Assembly (NCBI GenBank): GCA_021769425.1
Contig: JAETSX010000038.1
Location: forward strand, 1-64,000
Origin: Eubacterium sp.
Lineage (GTDB): Bacteria; Bacillota; Clostridia; Lachnospirales; Lachnospiraceae
Direction: 5' to 3'
DNA length: 64,000 bases
In this document: positions 34,078 to 42,660 of the stretch, one piece after another
Layout: the number at the start of each line of letters is the position of its first letter
How positions within the stretch are numbered: the first letter of the stretch is position 1
Program-made: the position numbers and the translations under genes
The notes under the pieces: model-generated
Seen by the model: only the letters and a program-made list of their open reading frames with translations
Database searches by the model: none
Told to the model about the DNA's origin: nothing

Positions 34078-34842
34078 ATGAAAATCATTGCATGTTGTAA
34101 AATCGTTCCAAACGAAGAAGAAATTACAGTTCTGCCAGACCGGACTCTTGCAATGGCAGACGCATCACTGAAAATCAGCCAGTATGACTTAAACGCATTA
34201 GAGAGCGGCAAGAAACTGGCAGCAGAGAGCAGCGGAACCATGACGGCTCTCTCCATCGGTTCCAGCGCTTATCTGGAAAATTCCAAAATCCGTAAAGATA
34301 TTTTATCCAGGGGCGCGGATGAATTAAGCCTTGTGATGGATGACAGCCATGACTTCTCCGATTCCTTACAGACGGCAAAAGCCATTGCAGGCGCAGTAAA
34401 AGCCATAGGTTCCTATGACGTGGTGCTCTGCGGCGCAGGCTCCAGCGACCTGTACCTGCAGGAAGTGGGCATTCAGGCAGGCACTCTTTTAGGCGTGCCC
34501 GTTGTCAATAATGTCACCGGCATTAAAATTGCTTCTGACAGCAGCCTGGAAGTGGAACGTACCCTGGAAGAAGAAGTGGAAACGCTGGAAGTTCCTCTTC
34601 CCGCCGTGCTCTCCGTTTCCTCTGAAATCAACGTGCCAGCCGTTCCCAGCATGCGGGAAATTATGAAGGCAGGCAAAAAACCGGTTAACGTACTTGACAT
34701 TGACGCAGAAATCGCTCCTTCTGTCAGCACAGCAGAACAGCTTGCGCCAGAACAGCAGGAACGCCGTCAGGAAATTGTGGAAGGCGACAACGAAGAAGCC
34801 GTAGACGCACTTGTTTCATTCCTGAAAAAAGAAGGATTTTAA
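34078..34842 (+). CDS. fixA: FixA (electron-transfer flavoprotein beta-like subunit)
   Basis: The 254-residue protein starts MKIIACCKIVPNEEE at 34078. It follows E. coli FixA in KISQYDLNALESG, ALSIGSSAYLENSKIRKDILSRG, VVLCGAGSSDLY, LEEEVETLEVPLPAVLSVSSEIN and the tail EIVEGDNEEAVDAL. FixAB brings electrons to CaiA-type reductases. The partner FixB follows 20 nt later. FixC and FixX are absent from the window, so the electron donor is unclear. Confidence 0.85.
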   Translation: MKIIACCKIVPNEEEITVLPDRTLAMADASLKISQYDLNALESGKKLAAESSGTMTALSIGSSAYLENSKIRKDILSRGADELSLVMDDSHDFSDSLQTAKAIAGAVKAIGSYDVVLCGAGSSDLYLQEVGIQAGTLLGVPVVNNVTGIKIASDSSLEVERTLEEEVETLEVPLPAVLSVSSEINVPAVPSMREIMKAGKKPVNVLDIDAEIAPSVSTAEQLAPEQQERRQEIVEGDNEEAVDALVSFLKKEGF

Positions 34843-34861
34843 GTAGAGGAGGATATTCATT

Positions 34862-35788
34862 ATGGCAATTCAGTCTGTTTTTATTGTAAGTGACAACTAT
34901 GCTGTCCTGCCTGAATTTTGTGCAGGGGCAAAAAATCTGGCAGAATCCGTGACAGCCATTGTATTCGGCGATGAAGCTGCCGCTAAGGAATATGTATCCT
35001 GCGGCGCAGATAAAATCATCTACTGTCCGGTTTCTGACGAAGGCGCACCGGAAGATTACGCCAAAATCATTGCAGAGCTGGTAAAAGAACAGCCCAAAGC
35101 AATCGTTATGATCAACAACAGCATCCGGGGACGCTGCCTGGCAGGAAAGCTCTCCGTTTATCTGGATACTGCCGTGCTGGGAAGCGTAAACGAATTATCC
35201 GTAGAAAATGACGTTCTCTCCTGCCGCAGAGTGGTATACGGCGGAACTGCACAGCGCAAGGAAAGCTTCACCGGAAACTACGGCGTGAGCACCATTTCCT
35301 CCGGTATTTTTGAAGCTCCCGCAGAAGCTTCCGGCAATGCTGAGATCCTTCCGATCCCCGGAGAACCCACCGCGCCCATCCGCAGGATTTCCCGCAATGA
35401 GAAAAAAGAAGGCGCCGTAAATCTGGTTGCCTCAAAACGCATTGTAGACGTAGGCCGCGGCCTTGCAGCCGAGGAAGACCTTGAAATGTGCAGAAACCTT
35501 GCCAAGGTTCTGGACGCTGAGGTTGGATGCTCCCGTCCGGTTGCTGAGAATAATAAATGGATGCCCAAGGCATGCTATTTAGGAATCACCGGCGTACAGG
35601 TAAAACCGGAACTGATTGTAGTATTGGGCGTATCCGGCCAGGTACAGCACATCGGCGGCATCAACAAATCCAAAGTAATCGTTGCCATCAACAAAGACAA
35701 AGCCGCGCCTATTTTCAAAAACGCAGATTTTGGACTGATAGGCGATATGTACAAAATTGTGCCGGCTTTGATTGAAAAACTTTCATAA
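34862..35788 (+). CDS. fixB: FixB (electron-transfer flavoprotein alpha-like subunit)
   Basis: The 308-residue protein has an N-terminal alpha/beta domain and the C-terminal FAD domain typical of Etf alpha: VDVGRGLAAEEDLEMCRNLA, GCSRPVAENNKWMPKACYLG, VVLGVSGQVQHIGGINKSKV and AINKDKAAPIFKNADFGLIGD. It pairs with FixA as a heterodimer carrying FAD. The start follows GAGGAGG. Confidence 0.88.
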   Translation: MAIQSVFIVSDNYAVLPEFCAGAKNLAESVTAIVFGDEAAAKEYVSCGADKIIYCPVSDEGAPEDYAKIIAELVKEQPKAIVMINNSIRGRCLAGKLSVYLDTAVLGSVNELSVENDVLSCRRVVYGGTAQRKESFTGNYGVSTISSGIFEAPAEASGNAEILPIPGEPTAPIRRISRNEKKEGAVNLVASKRIVDVGRGLAAEEDLEMCRNLAKVLDAEVGCSRPVAENNKWMPKACYLGITGVQVKPELIVVLGVSGQVQHIGGINKSKVIVAINKDKAAPIFKNADFGLIGDMYKIVPALIEKLS

Positions 35789-35825
35789 AAGCCAAAGAAC
35801 CGTAAAAACCATAAGGAGCATTGTT

Positions 35826-37391
35826 ATGATAGCAGATATGGTAGGAAACCGCACTTTAAAAAGCCAATGGGATGAAACCGTAAGACTTTACGGAGAAAAT
35901 CTTTTCTTGAAATATATTTCCGTTCAGGATGAAATCAGCTCTTTTACCTACATAGAATTTGACCGGAACGTAAAGCAGATCGCCAACCTGCTTTTGGACC
36001 TGGGAATTGAAAAAGGCGATTTCGTGGCCCTTCACCTGCACAACCGGCCGGAGTACCTGGCCTGCTGGCTGGCGATAGCCCAAATCGGCGCCGTCTCCAT
36101 TCCAATTAATGAACATTTCCAGGCCGGGGAATGCAGCTATATCCTGGACAAATGCCGTATCTCTTATCTGATTGCAGAACCCTGCTCCATTGATATCTAC
36201 CTGGAACTCTATGAACAGTTTTCACCAAAGAGCCTGCTGTTAGCAGGCGGTGAATCGGAGGATCCAAGAGTGATATCTCTGGCCTCCGCCAGCAGACAGC
36301 AGCCGGATACTTTGAAAAAACAGGTGGAGGTATGCTCCGAAGATACCGCCGTAATCCTGTTCACTTCCGGCACCACCCGCCATCCCAAGGGCGTTATCTA
36401 CACCCATTGCAACGTCATCTACGGCGGGCTGCTCCATGCAGAGCAAATCTGCATGCGCACCGGAGACCGGTTCTTTACCTCCATGCCCTGTTACCATATG
36501 GACTTTCAGGAAATGGCCGCGTCCCCTGTGCTCTGCACCGGAAGCACATTAATTATGTCAGAGCATTACAGCGCAAGACGGTTCTGGCGTCAGGTTTACG
36601 AACACAAGGCAGATTTTACAGATACCATGTCCTTAATGAACCGCACGATGCTGATGCAGCCGGTTCAGCCCTGGGAAAAAGCACACAGCCTGAAACAGAT
36701 TTATTTTTCCATGGGGCTCAGCGACGAAGAAAAAGAAGCTTTTGAAGAGCGTTTCCAGGTTAGGCTCTTAAATTCTTACGGCATGACAGAAACCGTTTCC
36801 GCGGTAACCTGCGTGCCTCCCTGGGGCGATCAGCACTGGCCTTCCGTGGGCCGCCCCGCCCTCTCCTATGAAATTAAGATTGTAGATGAGAAGGGCAATA
36901 CCCTACCTGCGGGAACCGAGGGGGAAATCTGCGTCCACGGCATACCCGGCCGCACTCTGGTAAAGGGTTATTACCAGGACGAGGAAGCCACCAGACGCCT
37001 GCTGGATGAAGACGGCTGGCTTCATTCCGGCGACTGGGGCTACCTGGACGAGGAAGGCTGGCTCTTTTTCCTGGGACGCTGCGGCCATATCATCAAGCGT
37101 TCCGGCGAGAATATCAGCTGTACAGAAGTGGAATGCGTTCTTACCTCCCATCCTCTGATTGCCGACGCCGCTGTCATCGGCGTTCCGGATTCTATCCGGG
37201 GCCAGGCGGTAAAGGCCGTTATCCAGCTAAAAGAGGGAGAATGTTTAAGCAAAGAGGACATTACCAGTTACTGCGAACAGCATCTTGCCAAATTTAAAGT
37301 ACCTACCCAGATTGCATTTGTTGCGGAATTTCCCCGGACTGCAACTGGGAAAATTAAAAAAAATCTTCTCAACCAGGAGGAATCAGAATGA
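35826..37391 (+). CDS. caiC: CaiC-like acyl-CoA ligase (AMP-forming)
   Basis: The 521-residue ligase starts at 35826 (AAGGAG, 7 nt). It has the P-loop AVILFTSGTTRHPKGVIYTH, the A5 motif LNSYGMTETVSAVT, the hinge LHSGDWGYLDEEGWLFFLGR and the lysine motif PRTATGKIKKNLL. Stretches such as VALHLHNRPEYLACWLAIAQ, EHYSARRFW and PGRTLVKGYY track E. coli CaiC from memory. It would activate carnitine, crotonobetaine or a similar acid with ATP and CoA. Its stop overlaps the etfB start (ATGA). Confidence 0.85.
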   Translation: MIADMVGNRTLKSQWDETVRLYGENLFLKYISVQDEISSFTYIEFDRNVKQIANLLLDLGIEKGDFVALHLHNRPEYLACWLAIAQIGAVSIPINEHFQAGECSYILDKCRISYLIAEPCSIDIYLELYEQFSPKSLLLAGGESEDPRVISLASASRQQPDTLKKQVEVCSEDTAVILFTSGTTRHPKGVIYTHCNVIYGGLLHAEQICMRTGDRFFTSMPCYHMDFQEMAASPVLCTGSTLIMSEHYSARRFWRQVYEHKADFTDTMSLMNRTMLMQPVQPWEKAHSLKQIYFSMGLSDEEKEAFEERFQVRLLNSYGMTETVSAVTCVPPWGDQHWPSVGRPALSYEIKIVDEKGNTLPAGTEGEICVHGIPGRTLVKGYYQDEEATRRLLDEDGWLHSGDWGYLDEEGWLFFLGRCGHIIKRSGENISCTEVECVLTSHPLIADAAVIGVPDSIRGQAVKAVIQLKEGECLSKEDITSYCEQHLAKFKVPTQIAFVAEFPRTATGKIKKNLLNQEESE

Positions 37392-38191
37392 ACATACTTG
37401 TATGCATCAAACAAGTGCCGGATACCACCGAAATCAAAATAGATCCGGTAAAAAATACACTGATCCGCGAAGGCATTCCTTCCATCGTCAACCCATTTGA
37501 CGGATATGCCTTAGAGGCCGCTGCGCGCATCAAAGATAACAATCCCGATACCAAAATTGTTGTGCTTTCCATGGGACCGGCGCAGGCAAAAAATGCTTTG
37601 AAAGAATGCCTGGCCATTGCCGCTGACAAAGCATATCTCCTTACCGACCGCGCTTTCGGCGGTTCTGATACGCTGGCAACCAGCTATATTCTCTCCCAGG
37701 CCATCCGCCATGTGGAGACACTAGAGGGAAGCTTTGACCTGATTTTCTGCGGAAAACAGGCCATCGACGGCGATACCGCACAGGTTGGGCCTGAAATCGC
37801 TGAACATTTGGGTCTTCCTCAGATTACATACGGACTGGAAGCTTCTGTAGAAGACGGCAAAGTTGTTGTGAAAAAAGAAGTGGAAGACGGCGTTCAGGTG
37901 ATTACCGCTTCCATGCCCTGCCTGGTGACTTACACCAAGCCTTCCTGGGATCCCAGATATCCCACCCTGAAACGGAAAATGGCTGCCAACCGTGCGGAAA
38001 TTCCTGACATCACCGCTGCAGACCTGACAGAAATCAATCTGGAACAGGCCGGCTTAAAAGGCTCCCCCACTAAAGTAAAAGCAACTTTCGTTCCGCCAAG
38101 GAAAAGCGGCGGCGTAATCATCCAGGAGGATACTCCCGCAGATAGCGCCATGAAGCTGTTTTCACTGATGAATGACGGCGGTTTATTATAA
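37388..38191 (+). CDS. etfB: Electron-transfer flavoprotein beta subunit
   Basis: The 267-residue protein opens MNILVCIKQVPDTTEIKIDP and has VVLSMGPAQAKNALKECLAI, FDLIFCGKQAIDGDTAQVGPEIAE and KPSWDPRYPTLKRKMAANR. This is the classic clostridial EtfB that binds AMP or a second FAD. It is distinct from the FixA paralogue 3 kb upstream. With EtfA it probably serves the Bcd-type dehydrogenase. The start overlaps the ligase stop. Confidence 0.93.
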   Translation: MNILVCIKQVPDTTEIKIDPVKNTLIREGIPSIVNPFDGYALEAAARIKDNNPDTKIVVLSMGPAQAKNALKECLAIAADKAYLLTDRAFGGSDTLATSYILSQAIRHVETLEGSFDLIFCGKQAIDGDTAQVGPEIAEHLGLPQITYGLEASVEDGKVVVKKEVEDGVQVITASMPCLVTYTKPSWDPRYPTLKRKMAANRAEIPDITAADLTEINLEQAGLKGSPTKVKATFVPPRKSGGVIIQEDTPADSAMKLFSLMNDGGLL

Positions 38192-38205
38192 GGAGGAATC
38201 GGATC

Positions 38206-39210
38206 ATGGAAGTCAAAAGCAAAGACCTTTGGGTATTTATTGAAACAAAAGAAGACGGCTCACCGAAAAAAGTCGGCCTTGAGCTTTTAAACCCCGGCAA
38301 AGATATGGCAAAAAAACAGGGCGGCAAACTGGTTGCCATTGTCATTGGCTGCAACGTAGGAGCTTCCACAGAAGCTGCTTCCCGTTACGGCGCTGACACT
38401 GTGATTGCAGTGGACGGAGAAGAATTCAAGGAATACTCCACAGACACCTATACCATCGCCATCACAAAACTGGTGGAAAAATACGGCCCTACCAGCATGT
38501 TAATCGGCGCAACCAACAATGGCCGGGACTTAGGCCCCAGAATTGCCTGCCGGCTTCACACCGGATTAACTGCAGACTGTACCGCTCTTGACATTGACGA
38601 GGAAACCGGCAACGTGGCATGGACCCGTCCTGCTTTCGGCGGCAACCTGATGGCAACCATTATGTGCCCGGAGCACCGCCCCCAGATGGGCACTGTCCGC
38701 CCCGGCGTATTTAAGATGGCAGAGCCTTCCGACAACAACGCAGAAGTAATCCAGGAAGATATCTCTGTCCCCGCAGAGGAAATCCGCACTCAGGTTATTG
38801 AATTAATCCGGGAACTGGACGCAGAAACCGTAGACCTGGAAGGAGCGCAGATTATCGTCTCCGGCGGCCGCGGCGTGAAAGGGCCGGAAGGATTTGAGCC
38901 AATCCGGGCTTTGGCAGAAGCCTTAGGCGGTACAGTGGGCGCCTCCAGGGCCGCTGTGGATTCCGGCTGGATTCCCCATGCGCATCAGGTAGGCCAGACC
39001 GGCAAAACCGTAGGTCCCAAGCTCTATATTGCCTGCGGCATTTCCGGCGCAATCCAGCATTTGGCCGGCATGAGCAGCTCCGACCGTATTATCGCTATTA
39101 ATAAAGATCCGGATGCTCCTATCTTCGGCGTTGCAGATTACGGCGTTGTGGGAGATTTGTTCGAGGTGCTGCCGGTACTGACGGAAGCCATTAAGAAAGC
39201 GAAAGCTTAA
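38206..39210 (+). CDS. etfA: Electron-transfer flavoprotein alpha subunit
   Basis: The 334-residue protein has a domain I with [16 protein letters not shown] and a FAD-binding domain with [60 protein letters not shown] and [22 protein letters not shown]. The start follows AAGGAGGAATC. Clostridial EtfBA can act in electron bifurcation with butyryl-CoA dehydrogenase; that ability is not readable here. Confidence 0.94.
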   Translation: MEVKSKDLWVFIETKEDGSPKKVGLELLNPGKDMAKKQGGKLVAIVIGCNVGASTEAASRYGADTVIAVDGEEFKEYSTDTYTIAITKLVEKYGPTSMLIGATNNGRDLGPRIACRLHTGLTADCTALDIDEETGNVAWTRPAFGGNLMATIMCPEHRPQMGTVRPGVFKMAEPSDNNAEVIQEDISVPAEEIRTQVIELIRELDAETVDLEGAQIIVSGGRGVKGPEGFEPIRALAEALGGTVGASRAAVDSGWIPHAHQVGQTGKTVGPKLYIACGISGAIQHLAGMSSSDRIIAINKDPDAPIFGVADYGVVGDLFEVLPVLTEAIKKAKA

Positions 39211-39307
39211 GGCATGAATAGAAATGCTTTTTTGATACGCTCTAATACTGGAGCAAACCCTTTTTGTTTCGCAGCAAAGGAAATTCTGTACTGACTGCAG
39301 CAAAAAT

Positions 39308-39395
39308 CAGGGCTGTTGGAGAATGACGTTTACAGATGATATATCCTTCTGTCTGAAAAGATATCATGTAAAAATCAATCATTCTTCAACAGCCC
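39308..39395. repeat. 88-bp near-palindromic element, probable two-way terminator
   Basis: AGGGCTGTTGGAGAATGA (39308-39325) pairs with TCATTCTTCAACAGCCCT (39378-39395), one mismatch, and the interior also pairs (ATGATAT...ATATCAT). It separates the converging etfA and 39425 genes. A related single arm, AGGGCTGTGGGGAAATGA, occurs near 44160. Confidence 0.8.
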
Positions 39396-39424
39396 TCTTT
39401 CTATTCCTGTACACTGTATAACAA

Positions 39425-40036
39425 TTACAAATGCCCAAATTCTTCTTCGATTATCTCTGCAATTTTTTCCGTCTCCCTGAGCGTTCTTCCCGTAGTTTTG
39501 ACAACAATGCCATAACCTTTGTCTGTCCAGGGCAAAACAATTTTTTTATCTGCAATCTCTATTCCACATTCAAGCAGTTCTATTTCCTCTTCCCCCTGCA
39601 ATTGTGGAATATGGATACCCACATGCTCTTCTGTACATATATTCCTGGCATTTACTCCTTCTTCATCCCTAAAAAATTTAACAAACGGTCTGCCCCAATT
39701 CTCATTGTCAATACTGAAGCTTGCAGAATTTAATAAAAATGCCAGCGCAAATCCCATGCATCCCTCATTATCATAAGACCAGTTATACTCATAGTACTCT
39801 TCCTGATAACCCTCTACCTCCTCAGATTCATATGGAGATCTGAAAAAAGAAAAATAAAAATTTCTGATATTTATGGAATCCGGCCTGCTGCTAATCATCT
39901 GAAACAGCTTTGTATTATCCTCAGAAGCAATTCTGCATGTTGTAATATTATATTTTCTTAATGCTTTATAAACTCTGGCAATTGTTATGATAGAATCATT
40001 CTCTAGGCATTCCTTATTTCTGATAGACAATTCCAA
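39425..40036 (-). CDS. Unrecognised protein in the defence-like island
   Basis: The 203-residue protein is acidic, with a Tyr/Glu-rich stretch (EEYYEYNWSYDNEG) and a C-terminal region that reads as a compact alpha/beta domain (KKIVLPWTDKGYGIVVKT, RTLRETEKIAEIIEEEF). No family was recognised. The start is uncertain: the listed one is a TTG at 40036, overlapping the AIPR tail. It may be a partner of the AIPR gene. Confidence 0.5.
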   Translation of the reverse strand: MELSIRNKECLENDSIITIARVYKALRKYNITTCRIASEDNTKLFQMISSRPDSINIRNFYFSFFRSPYESEEVEGYQEEYYEYNWSYDNEGCMGFALAFLLNSASFSIDNENWGRPFVKFFRDEEGVNARNICTEEHVGIHIPQLQGEEEIELLECGIEIADKKIVLPWTDKGYGIVVKTTGRTLRETEKIAEIIEEEFGHL

Positions 40037-41395
40037 GAATCTAAAACCTTTTTCCCCAAAATACTTTCCATACTCATACTTATGGCATAAATTAAAAGCA
40101 TTTTCGAGCCACGTTTACTTAAATAATTTAACATTCCATCTTCTGCTTCGGTTCTAATATCTTTCTTATTTTTTATACCCGTGAGCGAAATCATTTGCCG
40201 ACAGATCTTTCACAGATTTGAGGAAAAAAGCAAATGATTTGGCAAATAAGTATGCTCGTGAGTATAATTCAATTTTATATTCATCTATTGCTCTTCCTAA
40301 CGAATAGACAAATATAATATGTTCAACGAAAAGCTGATCCGAAAAAATATTGGAATATTTTTTATCATTGTCCCATATATCCTTTTTAGAATTATATGCT
40401 ACAACGCAATCTATATGAAATGCATACAATGTCTGTGCAACCATATATGGATCAAATACTTCTCTATTTCTAATACTCGTACTATCACGTCTTCCACCAC
40501 TATAATATAATTGAGGATACTTTGTGAATTCTTTTCTTAACCTAACCTGCTGTTTATCATTGCTTCTCAAATCAGATGGCAAAATCTCATTTTGCTTATT
40601 ATTGTTAGATATAATCTGTTCAATTACTTTGGGATCATTACACACAATGAATCTTATTGGAACTAAAAAATCTGCCTTCAAATTATCAACAGCGCCTATT
40701 GCACCTGTAGATTGCGCACCATTAATAATGGTAATTCCTGTAACTGTAATTTTTCCATCCTCTAACTCATAATCATTTACCAATGCCGTTAAACCATTAT
40801 TATATGCCCAAAAATTTTCGGGCTGTTCCTGCACAGTCTTCATAATTCCCAAATTGATTTTATTTTTTCTCTTTCCCGCACCTAAATAGTTTCGTGGGTT
40901 TCCAGAAAACAAATCATCTTCAAACCGCAAATATAATTCCCGAAGCCAGGATCCTCTTACTGCTGTCACACATGACCTCCAGTTCTCTTCTACAATTTCC
41001 AATACTTGACCATTATTTTCCACTACTAATTGTTCTTCTATAGAAATTCTTTTATTGGAATTATTATACCATTTTTCTATTGTATTATTTCCAACTTCCA
41101 ATGCCACTATTTTAACTGAATTATCTCCAACAAATGCAGAAACTAACTTTTGAGCTGCTACTTGAACAGTATTTAACTCTTCCTGTACTTCTGGGTTATT
41201 TATTTCATTCATATTATGGACATACCAAAAATAAACTGTATTAATATCTCCATTTTTTATAGAATCCTGCAATTCTTGTACAGCATCTCTGATACGCTCC
41301 GGCACATCTTTTACTTCCCGAGCAAAGACCCATGATGCAGCAGTATTTAAATCACTTGCTTTATTTACTTTTGCTATACCCGTGAGCGAAATCAT
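40003..41395 (-). pseudogene. AIPR-family abortive-infection protein, broken by two small insertions
   Basis: The main frame (from about 41370 to 40267) holds the AIPR core: KNGDINTVYFWYVHNMNE, GMKTVQEQ-like IMKTVQEQPENFWAYNNGLTA, TVTGITIINGAQSTGA and EQIISNNNKQNEI. Its front is replaced by one repeat (41375-41437) that supplies the apparent start MISLTGI. Its tail is interrupted by another (40174-40266), after which the C-terminal piece resumes (RTEAEDGMLNYLSKRGSKML). AIPR proteins give phage resistance in other systems. This copy is very probably dead. Confidence 0.75.
40174..40266 (-). repeat. 93-bp miniature element inside the AIPR gene
   Basis: Its ends are TATACTCACGAGC and (inverted) TATACCCGTGAGC, 10 of 13 identical, with subterminal palindrome AAATCATTTGCC and GGCAAATGATTT. 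The left end matches the insertion sequence at 102-115, including TTTGCCAAA further in. Likely a MITE mobilised by that IS. Confidence 0.7.
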
Positions 41396-41437
41396 TTGCC
41401 AGAAGAGCGTTCATAGTTTTGAGGAAAAAAGCAAATG
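41375..41437 (-). repeat. Second, one-ended copy of the miniature element
   Basis: The right end and arm match the copy at 40174-40266 (TATACCCGTGAGCGAAATCA, GAGGAAAAAAGCAAATGA), then similarity stops. Beyond it, 41440-41570 holds an open stretch (KAPKGYMLHTIQILRQVMLH) without start or recognised family. Confidence 0.65.
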
Positions 41438-41578
41438 AAATCTCGTCTTCCTTTATATTGTTTTATATAATTATACATATCATTTCCTTTCTCATCTGTA
41501 CCATTCACATGAAGCATAACCTGCCTCAATATTTGTATAGTATGCAACATATACCCTTTAGGTGCCTTAAAAAAACAT

Positions 41579-42253
41579 TCATGAAATAATATTTATGATT
41601 CGTTGTGTTTCTGCATCTGTCAAAAACTGCATTATTTTATTTTTCCCAGCCATTCCTCTGTCGACATTACAACTAACCTTTCCGGGATTATCTGCAACAC
41701 AACAGTCCTGATGCCAGCAATCGCCCATTCTATCTCCTTTCACCGACCATTTATCATTCTCCGTCAGCTCATACGCAATTGCTTTTATTACCCGTTCTGT
41801 TGAATAATGTTTAAACCCCATCAGATAATCCCGCGTTTTGGGATCTTCTATCCGCTCTATCTCCATTTTATGCTCCCTTACAGATGCCAGAATTTTTTCA
41901 CGCATTAAAATTTTATTCCTTTTCCCTGTCCCCGTCCACTCAACTAACTTCCGAAAACAAAGAATAATATATTCAAAACAAATCATGTCTAAAATTATAA
42001 TTTGCTGCGGGCGCTTCTTTGACAGTTCTCTTAATTCCAAGTATTTATTCATCACATCCATATTGTCATAAACAATATCAAAGGCAAGATAATATCTGTC
42101 ATATTCCTCTGGATGCAATTCTCTCGCCGCATCTAAAATACCCTGGTTACTCCCCTTGCTTTCCACCCTAAATTGATTTCCCAGCAGATATTCATTTACC
42201 ATCTGCCAATAATGCAGCCCTGCACCTGTATCTTCCGTCCATATATAGTTCAT
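41579..42253 (-). CDS. Unknown protein with TOPRIM-like features
   Basis: The 224-residue protein has an early acidic/Gly stretch (TEDTGAGLHYW, ESKGSNQGIL) and an Asp cluster (YYLAFDIVYDNMDVMNKYLE), a pattern that recalls the Glu and Asp-x-Asp of TOPRIM nucleases. A Cys/His cluster follows (DCWHQDCCVADNPGKVSC). The start overlaps the stop of the ATPase gene by 4 nt (ATGA), so the pair is coupled. Inference: nuclease-like effector working with the small ATPase. No family could be named with confidence. Confidence 0.55.
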   Translation of the reverse strand: MNYIWTEDTGAGLHYWQMVNEYLLGNQFRVESKGSNQGILDAARELHPEEYDRYYLAFDIVYDNMDVMNKYLELRELSKKRPQQIIILDMICFEYIILCFRKLVEWTGTGKRNKILMREKILASVREHKMEIERIEDPKTRDYLMGFKHYSTERVIKAIAYELTENDKWSVKGDRMGDCWHQDCCVADNPGKVSCNVDRGMAGKNKIMQFLTDAETQRIINIIS

Positions 42254-42660
42254 ACAAGTCCCAGCTCCTTTTTCAGCGACACCTTATAATCTGATTCCAC
42301 AAGAACGGTAAAACTGCCTGCAGACAAATTCAACCCATCACAATTACGCGCAAAAAGCAGATATTGATTGCTCAGTTCAAAATTGATAAACTTTTTATCA
42401 TCATTTTCCAAGAGCAAGTCTGCGTTATCAATCACCACAAACTTTTCTCTGGATTGTTTCAAGTTGTTATGGAAATCCACTGATTTATAATTAAACAATC
42501 GGATTTTTCGGTATTCCTCTGTCAGTCTTAAATCCTCAAGCATCTGATACAGATACGTTTTTCCCGTAGCGCTGTTCCCTCTTACCAAGGTAACTCTATC
42601 TGAAAATTCCAAAGAGTAAAAGAATGGCGCTGCCTTAAATTGTATGGTCCTGTAAATCAT
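42250..42660 (-). CDS. Small P-loop ATPase
   Basis: The 136-residue protein has Walker A in LVRGNSATGKTYLY (about 27-40) and Walker B in KFVVIDNADLLL (about 73-84), and little else: no lid or ABC signature. It starts 26 nt inside the end of the DUF4869-like gene and ends overlapping the next start. A minimal ATPase coupled to a TOPRIM-like partner recalls, loosely, OLD- or Gabija-type pairs, but split and much smaller. The function is unknown. Confidence 0.7.
   Translation of the reverse strand: MIYRTIQFKAAPFFYSLEFSDRVTLVRGNSATGKTYLYQMLEDLRLTEEYRKIRLFNYKSVDFHNNLKQSREKFVVIDNADLLLENDDKKFINFELSNQYLLFARNCDGLNLSAGSFTVLVESDYKVSLKKELGLV

Noticed and set aside
27000..39210. Bile-acid-inducible (bai) operon
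   Set aside because: CoA ligase, CoA-transferase and an MFS carrier are present nearby, but the characteristic BaiCD/BaiH flavoproteins, BaiA dehydrogenase and BaiE dehydratase are missing, and the CaiA/FixAB resemblance is stronger.
41440..41570. Open stretch (KAPKGYMLHTIQILRQVMLH) beyond the one-ended repeat as the native AIPR front
   Set aside because: It has no start or ribosome site, is closed by a stop on its upstream side, and does not read like AIPR N-termini; it is left unexplained.
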